64,000 nucleotides of DNA from Talpa occidentalis (GCF_014898055.3 NW_023602073.1:25281784-25345783), one strand, 5' to 3'. Positions 23,961 to 36,991 are shown, numbered from the stretch's first letter. The notes: generated by a model not told the origin, from the sequence alone. Numbers and translations: made by a program.

Positions 23961-24486
23961 GCAGCAGCAGCCTTTAAAATGATTAAAATCCACTCCATCT
24001 CTGGAAGACCGTCACCCTCAGAGACTCCAGAAACTGGAGATGCAGGAGGACATACCAACATGGCCAAACTACCCAGGATGATGATAACCTGTGTGGACGC
24101 CATTCTGCCTCATGTTGGGGCTGGTGGCTATTTTTAACCACACCTAGGAAAACAAAATCAACACGCTTTCTTGGATTATTTAGTGAAACTTTTTTGCAGT
24201 GCCTGCATTTCGTGACAACTTTTGTACTCACTGATTTAGATTCACAAACACTTCTGAACAAGTGTCAACAAAATGTTATCAAAGGCACCAACAAGCAAGA
24301 GTAAACAGAAGGCTACTATCTTATGAGATTTTTCTTTCCTATTAATTTTACTGAACATGATTTAACTTGTATAGAATACTGATTTTAATATTTCCACCAT
24401 GGGTTGGCTTTTGCTGTTTTATTTCTGTGAAATTTGAAATACTGTCTTCCATTATATAGACAAAGAAAATTTTGATGGGCAGTTGG
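23961..24486. other. Unannotated non-coding stretch
   Basis: Nothing recognised apart from a short (CAG) run near 23955-23970. The overlapping ORFs of 62-92 codons on both strands have no recognisable domains. Confidence 0.45.
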
Positions 24487-24497
24487 GTTGTAGTCCT

Positions 24498-24769
24498 TTT
24501 TTTTTTTTTTTAAGATTTATTTATTTATTTGTACAAGCACTGGGTACAGTAAGAAGCACGGGAGGGTGAGAGACTTCGCCAGAGCCGGAGTGGGGAGCAG
24601 AGCAGGCAGAAGGACCGAAGTACAGCGCTGAGGGGAGAAGAGGGAGGCAGGAGAGGTCTGCGCGCCATGTGGGACCCTCGCCTGGCCGCCAGGGATCCAT
24701 CCAGCGCTGCAGAGGCTGTGGGCAGCTTCGCAACACAGCACTCAACCGCTGCGCCACAGGGGAGGGCCC
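24498..24769 (-). mobile_element. tRNA-derived SINE, type A
   Basis: Full antisense copy with the type A body ('caagcactgggtacagtaag') and a CpG-rich head. The flanks share ggttgta/ggttgtc, an imperfect target-site duplication. Three overlapping minus-strand ORFs arise from the head and have no meaning. Confidence 0.93.
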
Positions 24770-24775
24770 TGGTTG

Positions 24776-24879
24776 TCATCTTTTGACTTAAGAATCATTA
24801 AAAGGAAGAGGTGGTGAGATAGGAAAGTCATCTTTGGACTTAGGAATCATTAAAAGGAAGAGGCGGTGAGATAGGAAAG
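24776..24879. repeat. 52-bp tandem duplication
   Basis: Units 24776-24827 and 24828-24879 both start 'tcatctttt/ggactta' and end 'gtgagataggaaag', with only a few differences. The array begins in the immediate 3' flank of the SINE at 24498-24769. Confidence 0.95.
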
Positions 24880-24999
24880 TGGGGCAGGCACTAGGCGGAC
24901 TATGATTTGTGATGGAATCGTAGAGTAGAAAAGTTTAGGATGGAAGGTCTCACAAGGACAGACACCAGAGGTGGAGGTAAGGACAGTTAATGAATCTTG

Positions 25000-25345
25000 G
25001 ACTAAAACTCATTATGGAAGTGTCCAGGAATCTGAGGTGGGGTCAGAAAAAGATTATCAGCCAGAGGTGGGGAAGAGACGATAACTGGTCTTAGAAGACC
25101 AACCCAATCTGATCCCAGAGGGATACTTTTCACAACAATTCCATCAAAGAACACTATTAAAGAACACCCTTGCCCTGGGAAAACATAGTTCCTGTCCTTT
25201 AAGACTGCCCGTCTGTGTCTGTGCAGGCATCTCTTTCCTTTTTCCCTTTCCTCAGTAAACCTGCTGTGTGCTGTTGAAAGGGAACGTCTGCTGAATTCTT
25301 TCTCAGAGGGACCCAAGAACCCCAAGCACTGATCCCCATCGTTTG
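25000..25345 (+). mobile_element. Possible LTR-like segment
   Basis: A poly(A)-signal-like 'cctcagtaaacctgctgtg' is followed by 'gaattctttctcagaggga' and 'cccaagaaccccaagc'. This arrangement is reminiscent of the R/U5 part of retroviral LTRs. No terminal inverted repeats, target-site duplication or internal retroviral sequence were identified, so the call is weak. Confidence 0.3.
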
Positions 25346-25368
25346 AATTCCATCAATTTCTACCTCTT

Positions 25369-25556
25369 TTTTTTATTTATTTATTTATTTATTTATTTAT
25401 TCATTCATTTATTTATTTATTTATTTATACAAGCACTGGGTACAGGAGAGGTCTGCGCGTCATGTGGGACCCTCTCCGGTGGCCGGGGATCGAACCGACG
25501 CTGCAGGCAGCTTCGCAGCCCAGCGCTCAACCGCTGCGCCACCAGTGGAGGCCCAG
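25369..25556 (-). mobile_element. tRNA-derived SINE, type A, internally deleted
   Basis: Antisense copy with a long (TTTA)n tail and an intact head. The body jumps from 'actgggtacag' to 'gagaggtctgcgcg', so about 100 bp are missing between two 'acag/cag' microhomologies. A perfect 12-bp target-site duplication flanks it (tttctacctctt, 25357-25368 and 25557-25568). Confidence 0.93.
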
Positions 25557-25574
25557 TTTCTACCTCTTATCTCT

Positions 25575-26075
25575 GCCCCCTGAGTGATCCCTTCCCCTTG
25601 AGTGTGGGCGGAAACTGTAACTCGTTTTGACTCAGTGGAATCTGGCCAGCATAATGGAATGCCACATCTGTGACTCTGTGGTAAAGAGTGACTCTCCCCT
25701 ATGCTGGTGTGAAATGCAATGACCTTTTTGGGGTGACCATCTGGCAGAAAAACTGAGGGCGCCCTCTAAGAACTAAGGGTCCACCAGGCAAATGCCAGTA
25801 AAACTCCCAAGTTCTTCAATCCTACATTGCAAAGAGCTGAATTCTGCCAACAATCATGTGAGCTGGGAAGGGAGTCCTCAGCTGAGCCTCCTGCTGAGCC
25901 CGTGTCCTGGCCAGCACCGTGAATTGCATCTCTGTGCGAGCCTGTAGCAGAGGACAAGTCGAGCTGTGCCTGGATTCTGACCACAGCAACCTTAAGGTAA
26001 TGAATGTGTGTTGTTTTAAGCCATAGTTTGAGGTAATAGTGCTATGCAGCTCCAGGTAACTAATATAACATCTAT
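25575..26075 (+). mobile_element. MaLR (MLT1-like) LTR
   Basis: 'cttgagtgtgggcgg', 'gagctgaattctgccaac', 'ctgtgcctggattctgacc' and the terminal 'gtgttgttttaagcca' plus 'gtaactaatata' follow the layout of MLT1-type LTRs in sense. Ancient solo LTR. Confidence 0.7.
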
Positions 26076-26079
26076 TATT

Positions 26080-26235
26080 GCCAGTCACTGGATTGTTTTT
26101 TCACATATATAGCACTACACTATTCCCAATAATCTTGTGAAATGGTTTTATTCACATTTTATAGAGAAAACTGGTGTTATATAATTTGCCCCGGGGCCAT
26201 TAGCTAACAGGAAGTAATTCATAGAGAATAAGAAT
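26080..26235 (-). mobile_element. MIR SINE fragment
   Basis: The 'cattttatagagaaaactg' and 'gggccattagctaacag' region corresponds to the antisense MIR 3' half. Diverged. Confidence 0.6.
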
Positions 26236-26461
26236 TTTGTGGTTTGTTTCATCTCTTGTTTTGGTCCAAGCATACGAAATTGGATAAAAAATGCTGTGTC
26301 TCTTGCTTCTCTTTTTTCACATGTAAAATGAACAAGATTTTAAATATCTTCATATTTTTTTCATCACATTAGAACTAGTACAATTGATGAGATAATGCTG
26401 GAAGAAACTGCTTGCTCCTTGGAGAAAAACTTGTAAATGCAGTTACTATTTGAAATATTTA

Positions 26462-26728
26462 GGGCCTCCCAGTGGCGCAGTGGTTGAGCACTGGGTTGTG
26501 AAGCTGCCTGCAGCCTCTGCAGCGCTGGATCCATCCCCGGCCTCCTGGCGAGGGTCCCACATGGCGCGCAGACCTCTCCTGCCGCCTGCTGCTTCCCTCA
26601 GCAGTGTACTTCGTCAGTCTGCCTGCTCTGCTCCCCACTCTGGCTCTGGTGAATTCTCTCGCCCTCCCGCACTTCTGACTGTACACAGTGCTTGTATAAA
26701 TAAATAAATAAATCTTTAAAATTTTTTT
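26462..26728 (+). mobile_element. tRNA-derived SINE, type A, full length
   Basis: Sense copy from ggcctcccagtggcgcagtgg through the type A body ('cacttctgactgtacacag') to a (TAAA)n tail. A perfect 11-bp target-site duplication flanks it (tgaaatattta, 26451-26461 and 26729-26739). A box A-like motif (tggcgcagtgg) is intact, but the box B region reads ggatccatc, so Pol III promoter activity is doubtful. Confidence 0.96.
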
Positions 26729-26739
26729 TGAAATATTTA

Positions 26740-28279
26740 AAATTATACATGAATTACTGAGGTGGTACTTGCTTTCTTAGAACATTTTTTTTCTCCTTTG
26801 TAGCTTAAATACAGCATCTAAAAGAATGAAGTCTTAAAACATGTTTTTAAAAAGTATGTCATTTAGATGTTTACTAATATTACACAGACAGGATTTCAAC
26901 TGTCATTTCTGGAAGTGGACACTGAAGCTAAATGAGTTCTTCACTGGGACACGTAATGTGCCCTTATGTCAGTCCTTACTGTATTAGCTTCAGAAACCTT
27001 GTAAAGGCGGTAGCTCCTTTAGTGCTTCAGGATGCCTCTGCACGTTTTAGTTCTCTAATACTGCTGTGGACTTTCCACTGCTATATTTCAGCCTAAAATC
27101 CACAATGCTGGACTAATGTTATTGGCTTCCAGTAAAGGGAAAGAAGAAAGGTATAAAATTCTCACAACTAAAAACTCAAGAGAAATCAGGTTTTTCATTT
27201 CACTTTTTAAATTCACCAAACTGTGCCACCAGAAGAATCCAGATAACTAATATAAACATCTATTATTGCCAGCTGTGTGTGTGTGTTGGGGGGGATAGCT
27301 TGTTCCATCACTTATCCTAAAGTCAAAACTGCAAAAAGAAACAGAGGTGGTAGAAAAGAGAAAGAAGTTAAAATTTAGAGCAAGTCTTTACTTAATATTT
27401 CATACCACTGTGGGTGTTCTTTCAAATACCTTTAGAAATCAGGCAAATTTGATGGCTTCCTGATAAGTTTCAGAAAGTAATTCAAGCTGAAACTAAGGCC
27501 CCAGTACTTAATTCATAAGCACTGTGACCATTATTACTACTGCTTTTGTGGTATTAAATGAAAGACCATTATGTTTTATAACATCTTATAAAGAAACAAG
27601 TTAGATACACTAATGATTTAAAATTTTTGCCTCAAAAAGAATCTAAAACTTTCTGTTTTATAGCTATTCAAAAATTTAAGGATAATATTGTGAAAATTCA
27701 CTTGTCAGTTATCTGACTTCTTTGTTCCATGTGTTCCTCAAACTGAGTCTTCATCTAGATATTTCCACTAAAATGTTACAAAGCCTTGTTTGTCACTTAA
27801 TTTTTCTGACATTATTCACTCATTATCAGAACAGAAGTAAATAACTTCTGTCCTATCTACCTTATGAGGTGTTAATAGAATAACATGAATCTGTAGTAAA
27901 GAACAAAACACTGTATAAAACATAATACATTATTAACATTCAATTTATACTTTCTTCTTTAAATTATCTCTCAGGTAGGGTACATAAAAATTTATATTAA
28001 TTGGTGAAAAATGATTTTTTTCATTTGAAACTTGATTTTGAATGATGAGAATGTACGGTCCCTTCATACAAAAATAAAATCAAAGCCAATAAACAAAATT
28101 TTAAGAAAGCTCTGTCCTTGATTTCACTTGACCTTTCTTTTCAAGGTCACATTCTTTCATCCTTCAATAGTTGCCTCCCAGATCAAAGTTAGGGAGCAGT
28201 CTAAATGCTCTCAATCCTGACACAGGCATTCCAAGAAATGTCTCATTTTTCGCTATCCAGATTCTTTTGATGGGCTAGA
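26740..28279. other. Unannotated non-coding stretch
   Basis: AT-rich. A short G-run follows GT repeats near 27265-27293. No family recognised. Confidence 0.45.
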
Positions 28280-28450
28280 AGGAAGAAACACCATAATCTG
28301 GCCTGACGTGGTGTAACCCACCTCTAACTTTGCATCCTTTATCAGCAATCTCCTTATTCAGCTGTATCCTTACTCCCTGAATACACTGCCATTGAGTTAC
28401 TCTCTGTTCACAAACTTTCTCCCTCTGGGGTTGCATTTCTACCCCCAACC
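28280..28450 (+). mobile_element. Possible L2 fragment
   Basis: The 'ccataatctggcctgac' block and the CT-rich sequence after it resemble an L2 3' region. Weak. Confidence 0.3.
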
Positions 28451-30961
28451 CATTCACATCCCATCCAAGCTCACCTTTCATCTTGTCCACAAAACTTTTC
28501 TACCCTACCCTCATCACTCAATTTTTCCTAATTTCCTTTATTGCTAACTGATTGCGAGACAAAACAAATCATTTTTTCCTTTCTGGGGCTCAAATGTCTG
28601 ACTTTAGGAAGAAGTGCAGATGCTTTCTTTTCTGACAGCTCATCATTCTGTTCTAGGACATCCTTTGTTGTTTTCTAGCAAGTTACCAGCAACAAGTCAC
28701 CATCAGGAGTTTGAGTCAATCTATATCCCAACAAGTAGAAAAACTTTATGGTATTCTGACTCATTCTGAAGACAGTATTAAGAGAACCATTTATTTGGGA
28801 TGTATACATTTCAGAATTTTATTTTCATAGTCTCACCCCCTACAATCCTGACCATCACAATCCTAAAGTAAGGATACATTGTCTTTGTATCATGTTTTGC
28901 TTAAATGACTAATATTTTTATTTCTCTCCATTACAGCAGTTATCTGGACTTATGTGCAAACACTAAGGGATTGACCATGTTTACACCTGTGTGAATATTC
29001 TGTTTGAAACAGAAACTTTTTGCATTCTAGTTTTTCTTGGGTGCTTAATTTGAAGATAACTGTATGTAATTTAGAGGTGTAAATTATATAAAGATACCTT
29101 CTACTTTAACTTCTTCTGGGTTAATGCCCACCATTTCTCTTCATTAATTTAAACCTATGTAATTCTGCCCAATCTGCAGAAATTTCAACTTACAGAGGCA
29201 GACTTCACTAGCACAGTTAGGTTTCCAGGGGATAAGGTTGAGAAATTTCTGATAATATCTATGGACCTATTATGCCAATAGGCCCAAAGTTGAACCTATT
29301 TCAGTCAAAAATAATATATTTTTATTCTCTTTTAAAGTCTTTTTAAAAATAGTTATTGAGCACCTGTTATGGGCTAGGCTCTGTCTTAGTGATTTAGTGA
29401 TGGAGAGAAAAGTATTCCAGAAGGAAGAAGCCATTAGTCCTAACATGTGTGTGAACTCTGTGTGTGAAGAAGAGTTACAAGTAACCAGAGTGATGGGGAT
29501 AGTGAATAAGAGCAGGTGTAGGCAGCAGGCATTCATACACAGTTTTCCAAGACAGATTAAAGTACTGGGATCTTATTCCAAATTAGTGAGAAGCCACTAT
29601 AAGCTTTCATGAGAAAAGTGCTCATTCTAGATACCATGTGGAGAACAGATTATATGTGAAGTGATGTCTATGTGTGTTTGAGTAGAGTAAGAGTTGACGT
29701 AGAAGCAGGAAACCAGTAAAAAGTTCAGATGAAACAGATGGTCTTTTCCAACAGCATAGCAGTGGCAAAGATGGAGAGAAGTAGATTCATATTACATTAT
29801 TCAAGCAATAGAGAGCTCTCTAAGAGTGATTAGTATATCAAAACACACCTTAGATGTGCTAGTCTTAATGCAGAAAGGAAGAGAAAAAAACAAACAAACG
29901 AACAAACCCTAGCATATGGTTAGACACCTTACATTGCTACATTACAGCATTTTTGAGGTAGAAGCTCAAAGGACATTTGACAGATTAGAAGATAATGAAT
30001 ATATAGATAAATAAATTTTTCAAAGACATACCCAGCTCTAGAACCAAGAGCACATCTCCTATCTCTTCTCTTCTTTACTGTATTCAGGCTCATGGCTAAT
30101 GTTAATTATATCTGAATAAAACTGGGAGAAAAAATGAATTTGCCCTTTGGATTACATTATAGTTGATAGTCTAAATCTGAAAATTACATAAAATGTCAGA
30201 AAGGCTATAAGCACTTCATATACTCTTAGACCTTGGTTGGTTGTAATGGAAAACAAGACATATGACCTGGCTCCTTTAGAAAGAAAAGGTATTTTAGCAT
30301 TTAGCATAGACTGAAAATTGCCTATCTTTCTACTGTTGGTGCTTCTGTGTGCCTAAAAACAAAAATTGGGGTGGGATTTTCTCTTTCAGGTAATTGTTTA
30401 GAGATCTGAAGCTAAATTACTTCATTAGGTAGAGAAATTTGAAACAAGCAACAGGGTAAATGAAATCATAGGTATCATACTAAATTTAATAAAAGCATTT
30501 CAATTTCACTCATTTTGAGAATTCATCAACTGTCATATGAGAAGTTCTTGATGTTTTTAAGGCTCATTTGTATACCATTTACCAGGGCCAGATTGAAAGA
30601 GCCCAAAAGTGCTCCCTATTGACAAGAGATAAATTGTTTATTTGAGACATGCCTCATCCACAAATTATTTCCTGGTATTTATTGTTCTATGTCCACAATT
30701 ATCCTATGATTATTTTCATGCTAGAATGTGACAAATGTGTTGGCCTCGCAAGGAGGCCATTAGTCTAAAATTAAATAAATGTAAGATACACCTCAGTTAT
30801 AGCTATATGATGCAGATTCCATTTTAGGCTTCTATCAATAGTTCATATAGCATTATTTCCAAATGATCTTCCCACAACAAATATCCTGGAATTCCCCTTT
30901 CTTCAAAGAGTGTGGAGAGAAAATTTCTAGTTTTAGCAGATTTGAGAAAAGTGACCTTAAT
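28451..30961. other. Mostly unique non-coding stretch
   Basis: AT-rich. Weak ancient fragments at 29345-29420 ('attgagcacctgttatggg', L2/MIR-like antisense) and about 29935-30070. No exon supported. Confidence 0.45.
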
Positions 30962-30978
30962 GATCTTATTAATCTTTT

Positions 30979-31093
30979 TTTTTTTTTTTTTTTGTGGGGC
31001 CCTCGCCGGCGGCCGGGGAACGAACTGGCGCTGCAGAGGCTGCAGGCAGCCTCACAGCCCAGCACTCAACTGCTGCACCACCAGGGGAGGCCC
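30979..31093 (-). mobile_element. SINE consisting of the tRNA-like head only
   Basis: Antisense. Only the head (about 95 nt, up to 'gggccccac' in sense) is present, joined directly to a pure poly(A) tail (T-run at 30979-30993). It is bounded by a perfect 17-bp target-site duplication, gatcttattaatctttt (30962-30978 and 31094-31110). The duplication shows that the short form itself was inserted; it is not a later deletion of a full copy with its tail kept by chance. Confidence 0.93.
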
Positions 31094-31110
31094 GATCTTA
31101 TTAATCTTTT

Positions 31111-31789
31111 GAAGGGACATTATTTGCTACTTTGTAAAATAAGAAGGGTCATTTTCTCTAAGGAGTCTCTCTTACACCCAATTAAAAATACAATGATTAT
31201 CTTAAGAAATAATTAAAAATATATATGTTCCACACAGGAGACTAAGACTATATTTAATAGAAGCATATTGCCATGCCGAGTCATTGGAGTCTACTTGTTC
31301 ATAGTGTATGATTCTTTATTGTGCTGTTGTCTGTGAACTTTAAATATGTGTTTGCATAAAGTAGAGACCTAAAAAAAACCTCTCTTACTATCAATGCCTT
31401 TTTTGCAGATTTTTTTTTCTAAGACCCCAAAATCTTATATTGAGGGCAATCTATAAAGACAATAGAGTAAGATATCTGGGATATCAGGCCAGCTGGGTAT
31501 CAAACCTGATTAGAACTTTAAGTTCATTTCCACTCTTTGGATTTGAATCAGTTGTGAATTAAAATAAATGCTGTGTCTTAGATAAAGTGAACTAAAAACA
31601 CCTTTCTTATAACCTCTTATTCATCTTATTCATTTCACTCATAAAACCGAAGCCAAGTTTCAGATCTCATCTGGGCCATTTTAAAGAGTCTCAATACCTT
31701 AAGCTCACTCGATCATAGAGACAATCATACTCATAATTGCAAGCTAATTTTTCTAAATCCCATCACCAATCTTGTCACCCATCCACTCA
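31111..31789. other. Unannotated non-coding stretch
   Basis: Nothing recognised. Confidence 0.5.
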
Positions 31790-32130
31790 AACACTGTCAA
31801 ATGAATTCCCATCATTTCCTAAATCAAGTGCAAAACTCCCTGGTCTTGTACTTAAGAATATGGTCCCAAATTCTTCTAAAAAAAACCCAATAACTGCCTA
31901 AGATTCCCTTAAGGATATGTAAGGCTGAGGTACGACTTCACGAAAACAGTTCTTCCCATTACTATGAAAAGCTTTTTCTCTAGTCTCTAAATTTGTGTTT
32001 ATTTTCTCTTTTATTTGAAAAATGCTGCTCAGCCTCCTTCTGAGCATGCGCCCATCTGTCTCATCTGTCAGGGCTCCTTCGGTCAAGCCCTGCAATGCGG
32101 GACTTGCCTCCACTCCAAGTTGCTTTTTAA
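31790..32130 (+). mobile_element. Probable L2 3' fragment
   Basis: 'gaattcccatcatttcc', 'aaactccctggtcttgtac' and, later, 'tctgtcagggctccttcgg' roughly follow the L2 3' end in sense. Very diverged. Confidence 0.4.
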
Positions 32131-34440
32131 AAGAAACTGTGTCTTTTACAAAAAGAGTTTTTTTTTTCCCCAAATGAACTTTATTGTTGTTGTTGCTTCT
32201 GCTCATTTCAAAAGCAGTACGTTTTGATTACAAAACAATTAGAAAGAAAAAAGATAAAGAAACAGAGGGAAATAGAAATCAGATAATTCTGCCTTTCCAG
32301 AGACTGCTACAGTTGAATTCTCGTGAGTTTCCTTCTCTTTATAAGGATATTATACCTTAAAAGTTCTCAAATGTGGATTTAAAGGAATGAGAAGACACAG
32401 ATTATTACAAATGAAAGAAATAAAAATGAATGGAAACTCCACCATAGGAATCTCTTGATTATCTACTTGTCTTGCTATCTTCTAATTAAAAGAACAAATG
32501 CATAGTTTTACATCCTATTATACAATTTAAATTTACTTCTTCCTCTAGGTTCTCATGTGCAATGTTTTTGTATGGAATACATATAAATATGCTATAGAAA
32601 ATGTGCAACATCATTTTCAATAATATTTAAGTAAGTAACTGCAAAAATCAGTGCCAATTCTTAATTAGTAAGAAGAGAAGCACAATGTCCTACTTTAAGC
32701 TGAGAATTTCATGATGTTCTATAAATAAATCCTTTTGGCTTACTGGCATCATATGTAGCAAAATCATAGAATGACAATTCTATTGCCTACCCACTCAGCC
32801 GACGGTGATTGGCTAAGGCAGGTAGGTAATCAAAGCCCACTGCTATTTCTTTGTATAGATAATTCTAGCTCAGATAAAGCTGACAATCACATTCCAAAAT
32901 TAAGTTTTCTGCTAGAATAAAGAGACAGAGACATTAAGCAGTTTCTGAAAACTAAAGTGCTAATGAGTATCAGAAAGTTCCAAAACATAAATCAAAACAG
33001 CTCCCAAATATTCTATGAATTGCAGAAACCCCTCCCTCATATAAAACAGAAAGCTCTTTTAATTTTATGTTGTCATATTAGGTGGTTGGAAGGTTATATT
33101 GGAATCTATCCTTCTTATATAATTGGTACACTCTCAGGGGGTCAGTCTCCTCAGAAGGGCGGACAATTTTAAACTGAATTTTGCCTCTATGAAAATATTA
33201 AATTTTGTCAGCTTCAGGACTCGCTCAGTCATAAACAGCAGGTTCTGTTAATCTTAGTAAACTGAATCTTCATCTGTGTAGGGATTTTATGTGAATAAAA
33301 ATATCCTCACAGTTTCAGTTAATTGTGATGCTACAGTCCTTTCCAATTAAGCCCCGGAGCAAGATTTTCTATATGTAGGTTTTGATTTATTTGTATATAT
33401 CTTGAAATAACCAGAGCCAAGTTATAATGTCAGAACAAATGCATCTTTAGGTTAGAGCACCATTGTATAGTCTCTAGGACATATGCAAAAATCTCTAAAA
33501 CGATCCGATAAAATTTATGAAATGTGTGCATTGTTCTAGAGAAGGGTATCTATGGAATTCATCATTTATCAAAGGTTTGTGATCCCCAAAATGCTTTAGA
33601 ACCTTTGCCCTACATTAAATATTAACGGAGTGAATTTGCTTTCATATTTATGCGAGTGAGGTTAAAGCAGGGTAGAAAACCCTTGCATCAAAAGTGATTA
33701 AGCAAAAGATAGGATTAAGTCCTTTCAAGAAAACCTTAGGAATTTTATCTGATAAAGTTAGTTCAACATGGTTGTTTCCCTAAGTAATCTAGAGTTTAAT
33801 GATAATCAGTTATGACTGTAAACAATTAAGAAGGGTGATAGTGATGAATGCTAAGTATTGACTTTACTGAGTGCTTATTGGAATGTTACTAGCTGTCAAT
33901 TTTTAAGGCTGTGAAAATAATTCACATGGAACTTGTTGATACTTCTGACAATGTGTCATGGAGAAAGGCACACATTGCCTCAAAATGTGCTCATCTTCAT
34001 GAGAAGTCCCAGGAGAAATCCCTGCTTGAACTTTGCTTCAAGATTAATTGTCCTTAGCTGAGTTATTATATTTTTATATTGATTGTGTAAACCTGGATAT
34101 TTTCTACCACATTATGTTTGAGGTGTATTGCAAGAGATTTTGATTATTAACATTAAAATAATGAAGTTTATAAGTTATGTATAAGAAATACATTAGAGAA
34201 AAGTCAAGGATAGCCTATATCTATGTCACCTTGTTTGAATTCCCATCTACGTTCTTCTTAGTGAAAGAGAGAAAAAATAACAAGCAGCAAACTGGCTACC
34301 AAGATATATTTTACAAATATAAGTCAACTACTCTATAAATTGAGGTGGCTAAAATACTGGGAATTGTCATTAAATTTGATCCAGTTTCCATTTTTCTAGT
34401 CAACTAAGTGAACTCATTCAAAGAAAACTTTTAAGTTGTC

Positions 34441-34442
<2 letters not shown>
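32131..34442. other. Unannotated non-coding stretch
   Basis: AT-rich, no repeat family recognised. ORFs are no longer than 71 codons. Confidence 0.5.

Positions 34443-34482
<40 letters not shown>
34443..34482. repeat. (AT)n microsatellite
   Basis: About 40 bp of uninterrupted AT dinucleotides, able to form a cruciform. Confidence 0.97.
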
Positions 34483-34485
<3 letters not shown>

Positions 34486-35994
34486 TCTGGTCCTATGTTG
34501 CCTCCAAATTTAATTTAATTTTTTATTATTTTTGCTGTCTTTTACTTTTTGTAAGAGGTGGTACAACTTTAAATTCAAGATATCTTTTTGGAAGGTATGT
34601 GTTCAGTTGCTTTTTGGGTAAAGTAGTGATATATAATGAAGAAAGTATAATGAATGTTCACTGTGTCAGGATTCTTATTTCTAAGTCAAATTGTGAAATA
34701 TTTGGAGTTTTAGAGTTAGTTATTCAGGAGGAAAACTTGCTTACATGCTTAACATTACAGAGCCTTATGACCTAAGTGAGCAAATAAAGACATACTGAGA
34801 AACAATTCCAATCTATTAAATTTCTTAACTGAGATTCAAAGCAAACTTTAACCTAGAAAAATTCTGATTATTATGTAAACCTAATGTTGTAAAAAAGTTT
34901 CCTGAAATTTTTCTTTTATTTTTATTTATATAGCTAGTTTAATGCTTACCTCTTTACGAATGGAGAGGTTATTGAGACTCATGGTGATACAAGAAAATTT
35001 AATTTCATAATAAGATGAAGGTGAAAAAAAGGCAATGCCTTGGCAGATGAAAATGACTCAGCTCAATATCTAAAGGAACTAATCATGAAGAAAGGAGAAT
35101 AAATGGAGATGAAGGAAAACTCTAGGAAGAAACTGGATGGTAGAAAGTATGATGAGTTAACTGAGCAAGGAAGCAAAATGTCCCAGAAGATTATATGAGG
35201 CTAGACTGCCGATTTTGTCTAAAGATTATACTGTTATAATTCAGTCTCCAGCCTGGTTGTAGTTTAGCCCCAAATGGTCTGTAATGAAAGGAAAGCAGTT
35301 CCTTGTACCTTGACCAGTTAAATCTGGGAGTATCTTATTTATATTTTCAGTGTATGAGTTCTAGAGAAGTGAAGAGGGATTTTCACAGTTGCCCAGTTAT
35401 GGTCCTGGCTGTGGAGGGCAGAGCATGGGGAGGCTTTATTTCTGGTTGTCATTTACCCCTGGGTTTTCCTTCCATAGTAAATCCAATGTGTTTTCTAAAA
35501 TCACTTGTGTAACTTGGACGTTGATGGTAACAGAGATGCTGTAAGCGTGGGGGTCTGAGGCTGAGTCTGAGCAGTCTTTAGGAAGGGTCATGATACCACA
35601 TGATGGCATGTATGTTTTGTTTGTAAAGCAGCAACATGAATGCAAAGGAGGGAAGCAGAAACATATGAATGAGGCAGAAGGGAAGCCACAGGGGAAGGGT
35701 CAAACAGGCAGTTGAGAATCATTGTTTCCTTTGGAGGCAACTTTTATAATCAAAATATAAAAACAAGAATGATAAATTTATCCTTTCCAGCACATGAATT
35801 TTCTAAAATTCTCAATAATACAGCTAGTCTGTATTAGTAAATTTGCTGTTTTTCAATAATCTTATTCCATTCCATTTGTCAGATGTTGGTATGTTCCTAA
35901 ATAACATAGAGAAACAACATTAAACATTTAGCTGTCATTTAGTTTAGAAACAAAAGCAGAGAAATAACTAGTATTAGCTAATGATGCCATTCAT
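34483..35994. other. Unannotated non-coding stretch
   Basis: Nothing recognised. Confidence 0.5.
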
Positions 35995-36180
35995 TCTTTT
36001 AAATACTTTAAATATTTTAACTTAATTCTCTTCCCAGTCATTTTATGGAGGTGGAAACCAAACCACACAGAACAAAACTTCTCTTCCCACTGTCGTGGGG
36101 TTGGTAAGTGAGGATTAGAGCTCAGATTCAAGCCCAGTTTCTCGGGTTCCAGAACCCATGGTTAATCTCATTATGTCTTA
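35995..36180 (-). mobile_element. MIR SINE fragment
   Basis: 'cattttatggaggtggaaacc', then 'gtaagtgaggattagagctcag' and 'tcaagcccagtttc' correspond to antisense MIR. Confidence 0.65.
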
Positions 36181-36991
36181 GATTGAAACACATTGTCATC
36201 CCATGTGTATGAATGCTAATCCTCTGAAATTTCAGGACCCAAGTATATTAACAGATTCCATTATTGCATGACTAAGAAGGGCTGCAGTGGGCAACGGTAT
36301 CTATTTTTTTTCTAGAATATATGCCTATCTTTAAACCACTCCCAAACTTTCTGAATTCCACTGTTAAGCCTTCTTCCAGAGAAATAGAGTGAGAATGAAA
36401 AGTATTTGCAAGTCTTCTCTCTTCTTAATAGTAAAGACTTATTATCCAGGGACATCATGCAGGTGGTATAATTCTTCTTTCCTCGGAAGGGAAAATTAGT
36501 AACTTTTGCTCTAACTACCTTGGCAAGTAACTTTTCACTTCCTTTTCCTTTGAAAGAAAAATCATGAAAAAAGTAATTCAGAAATGCATCAAATCAATAT
36601 GTAGTCACACTCCAATAAAGCAGCAAATAACCCTAATAGCTAATGAATTTTCGTTTATATTTGTCTGCAAAATAAGGAGAGAAAATGGACATGATGAATG
36701 AACACTAAGTGGAAGCTTCTAAATGGTTCGAAATTATTTCCACTAATATAATAGATGAAATCACAGACAGAATTAAAGTAGAGAATGAACCCGAAGCTCC
36801 AACTGAGACAGGGATTTTATAAAAATCAATTAGTGCAATTCAATACGACGCTGTGCTCTGAACACGGAAGTGGGTCAGTTCACTCCCTAAACTTTCACAT
36901 CCCATATGGATCTCTAATTGGGATGAAAACTGACAGGACATATCTGTCAGGCTTGCTGTGTGCAAAATAACCAACAAAGTACAGTACAGTC
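36181..36991. other. Unannotated non-coding stretch
   Basis: Nothing recognised. Confidence 0.5.

Noticed and set aside
25370..25428. Independent (TTTA)n microsatellite
   Set aside because: It is the expanded A-rich tail of the antisense SINE at 25369-25556, not a separate feature.
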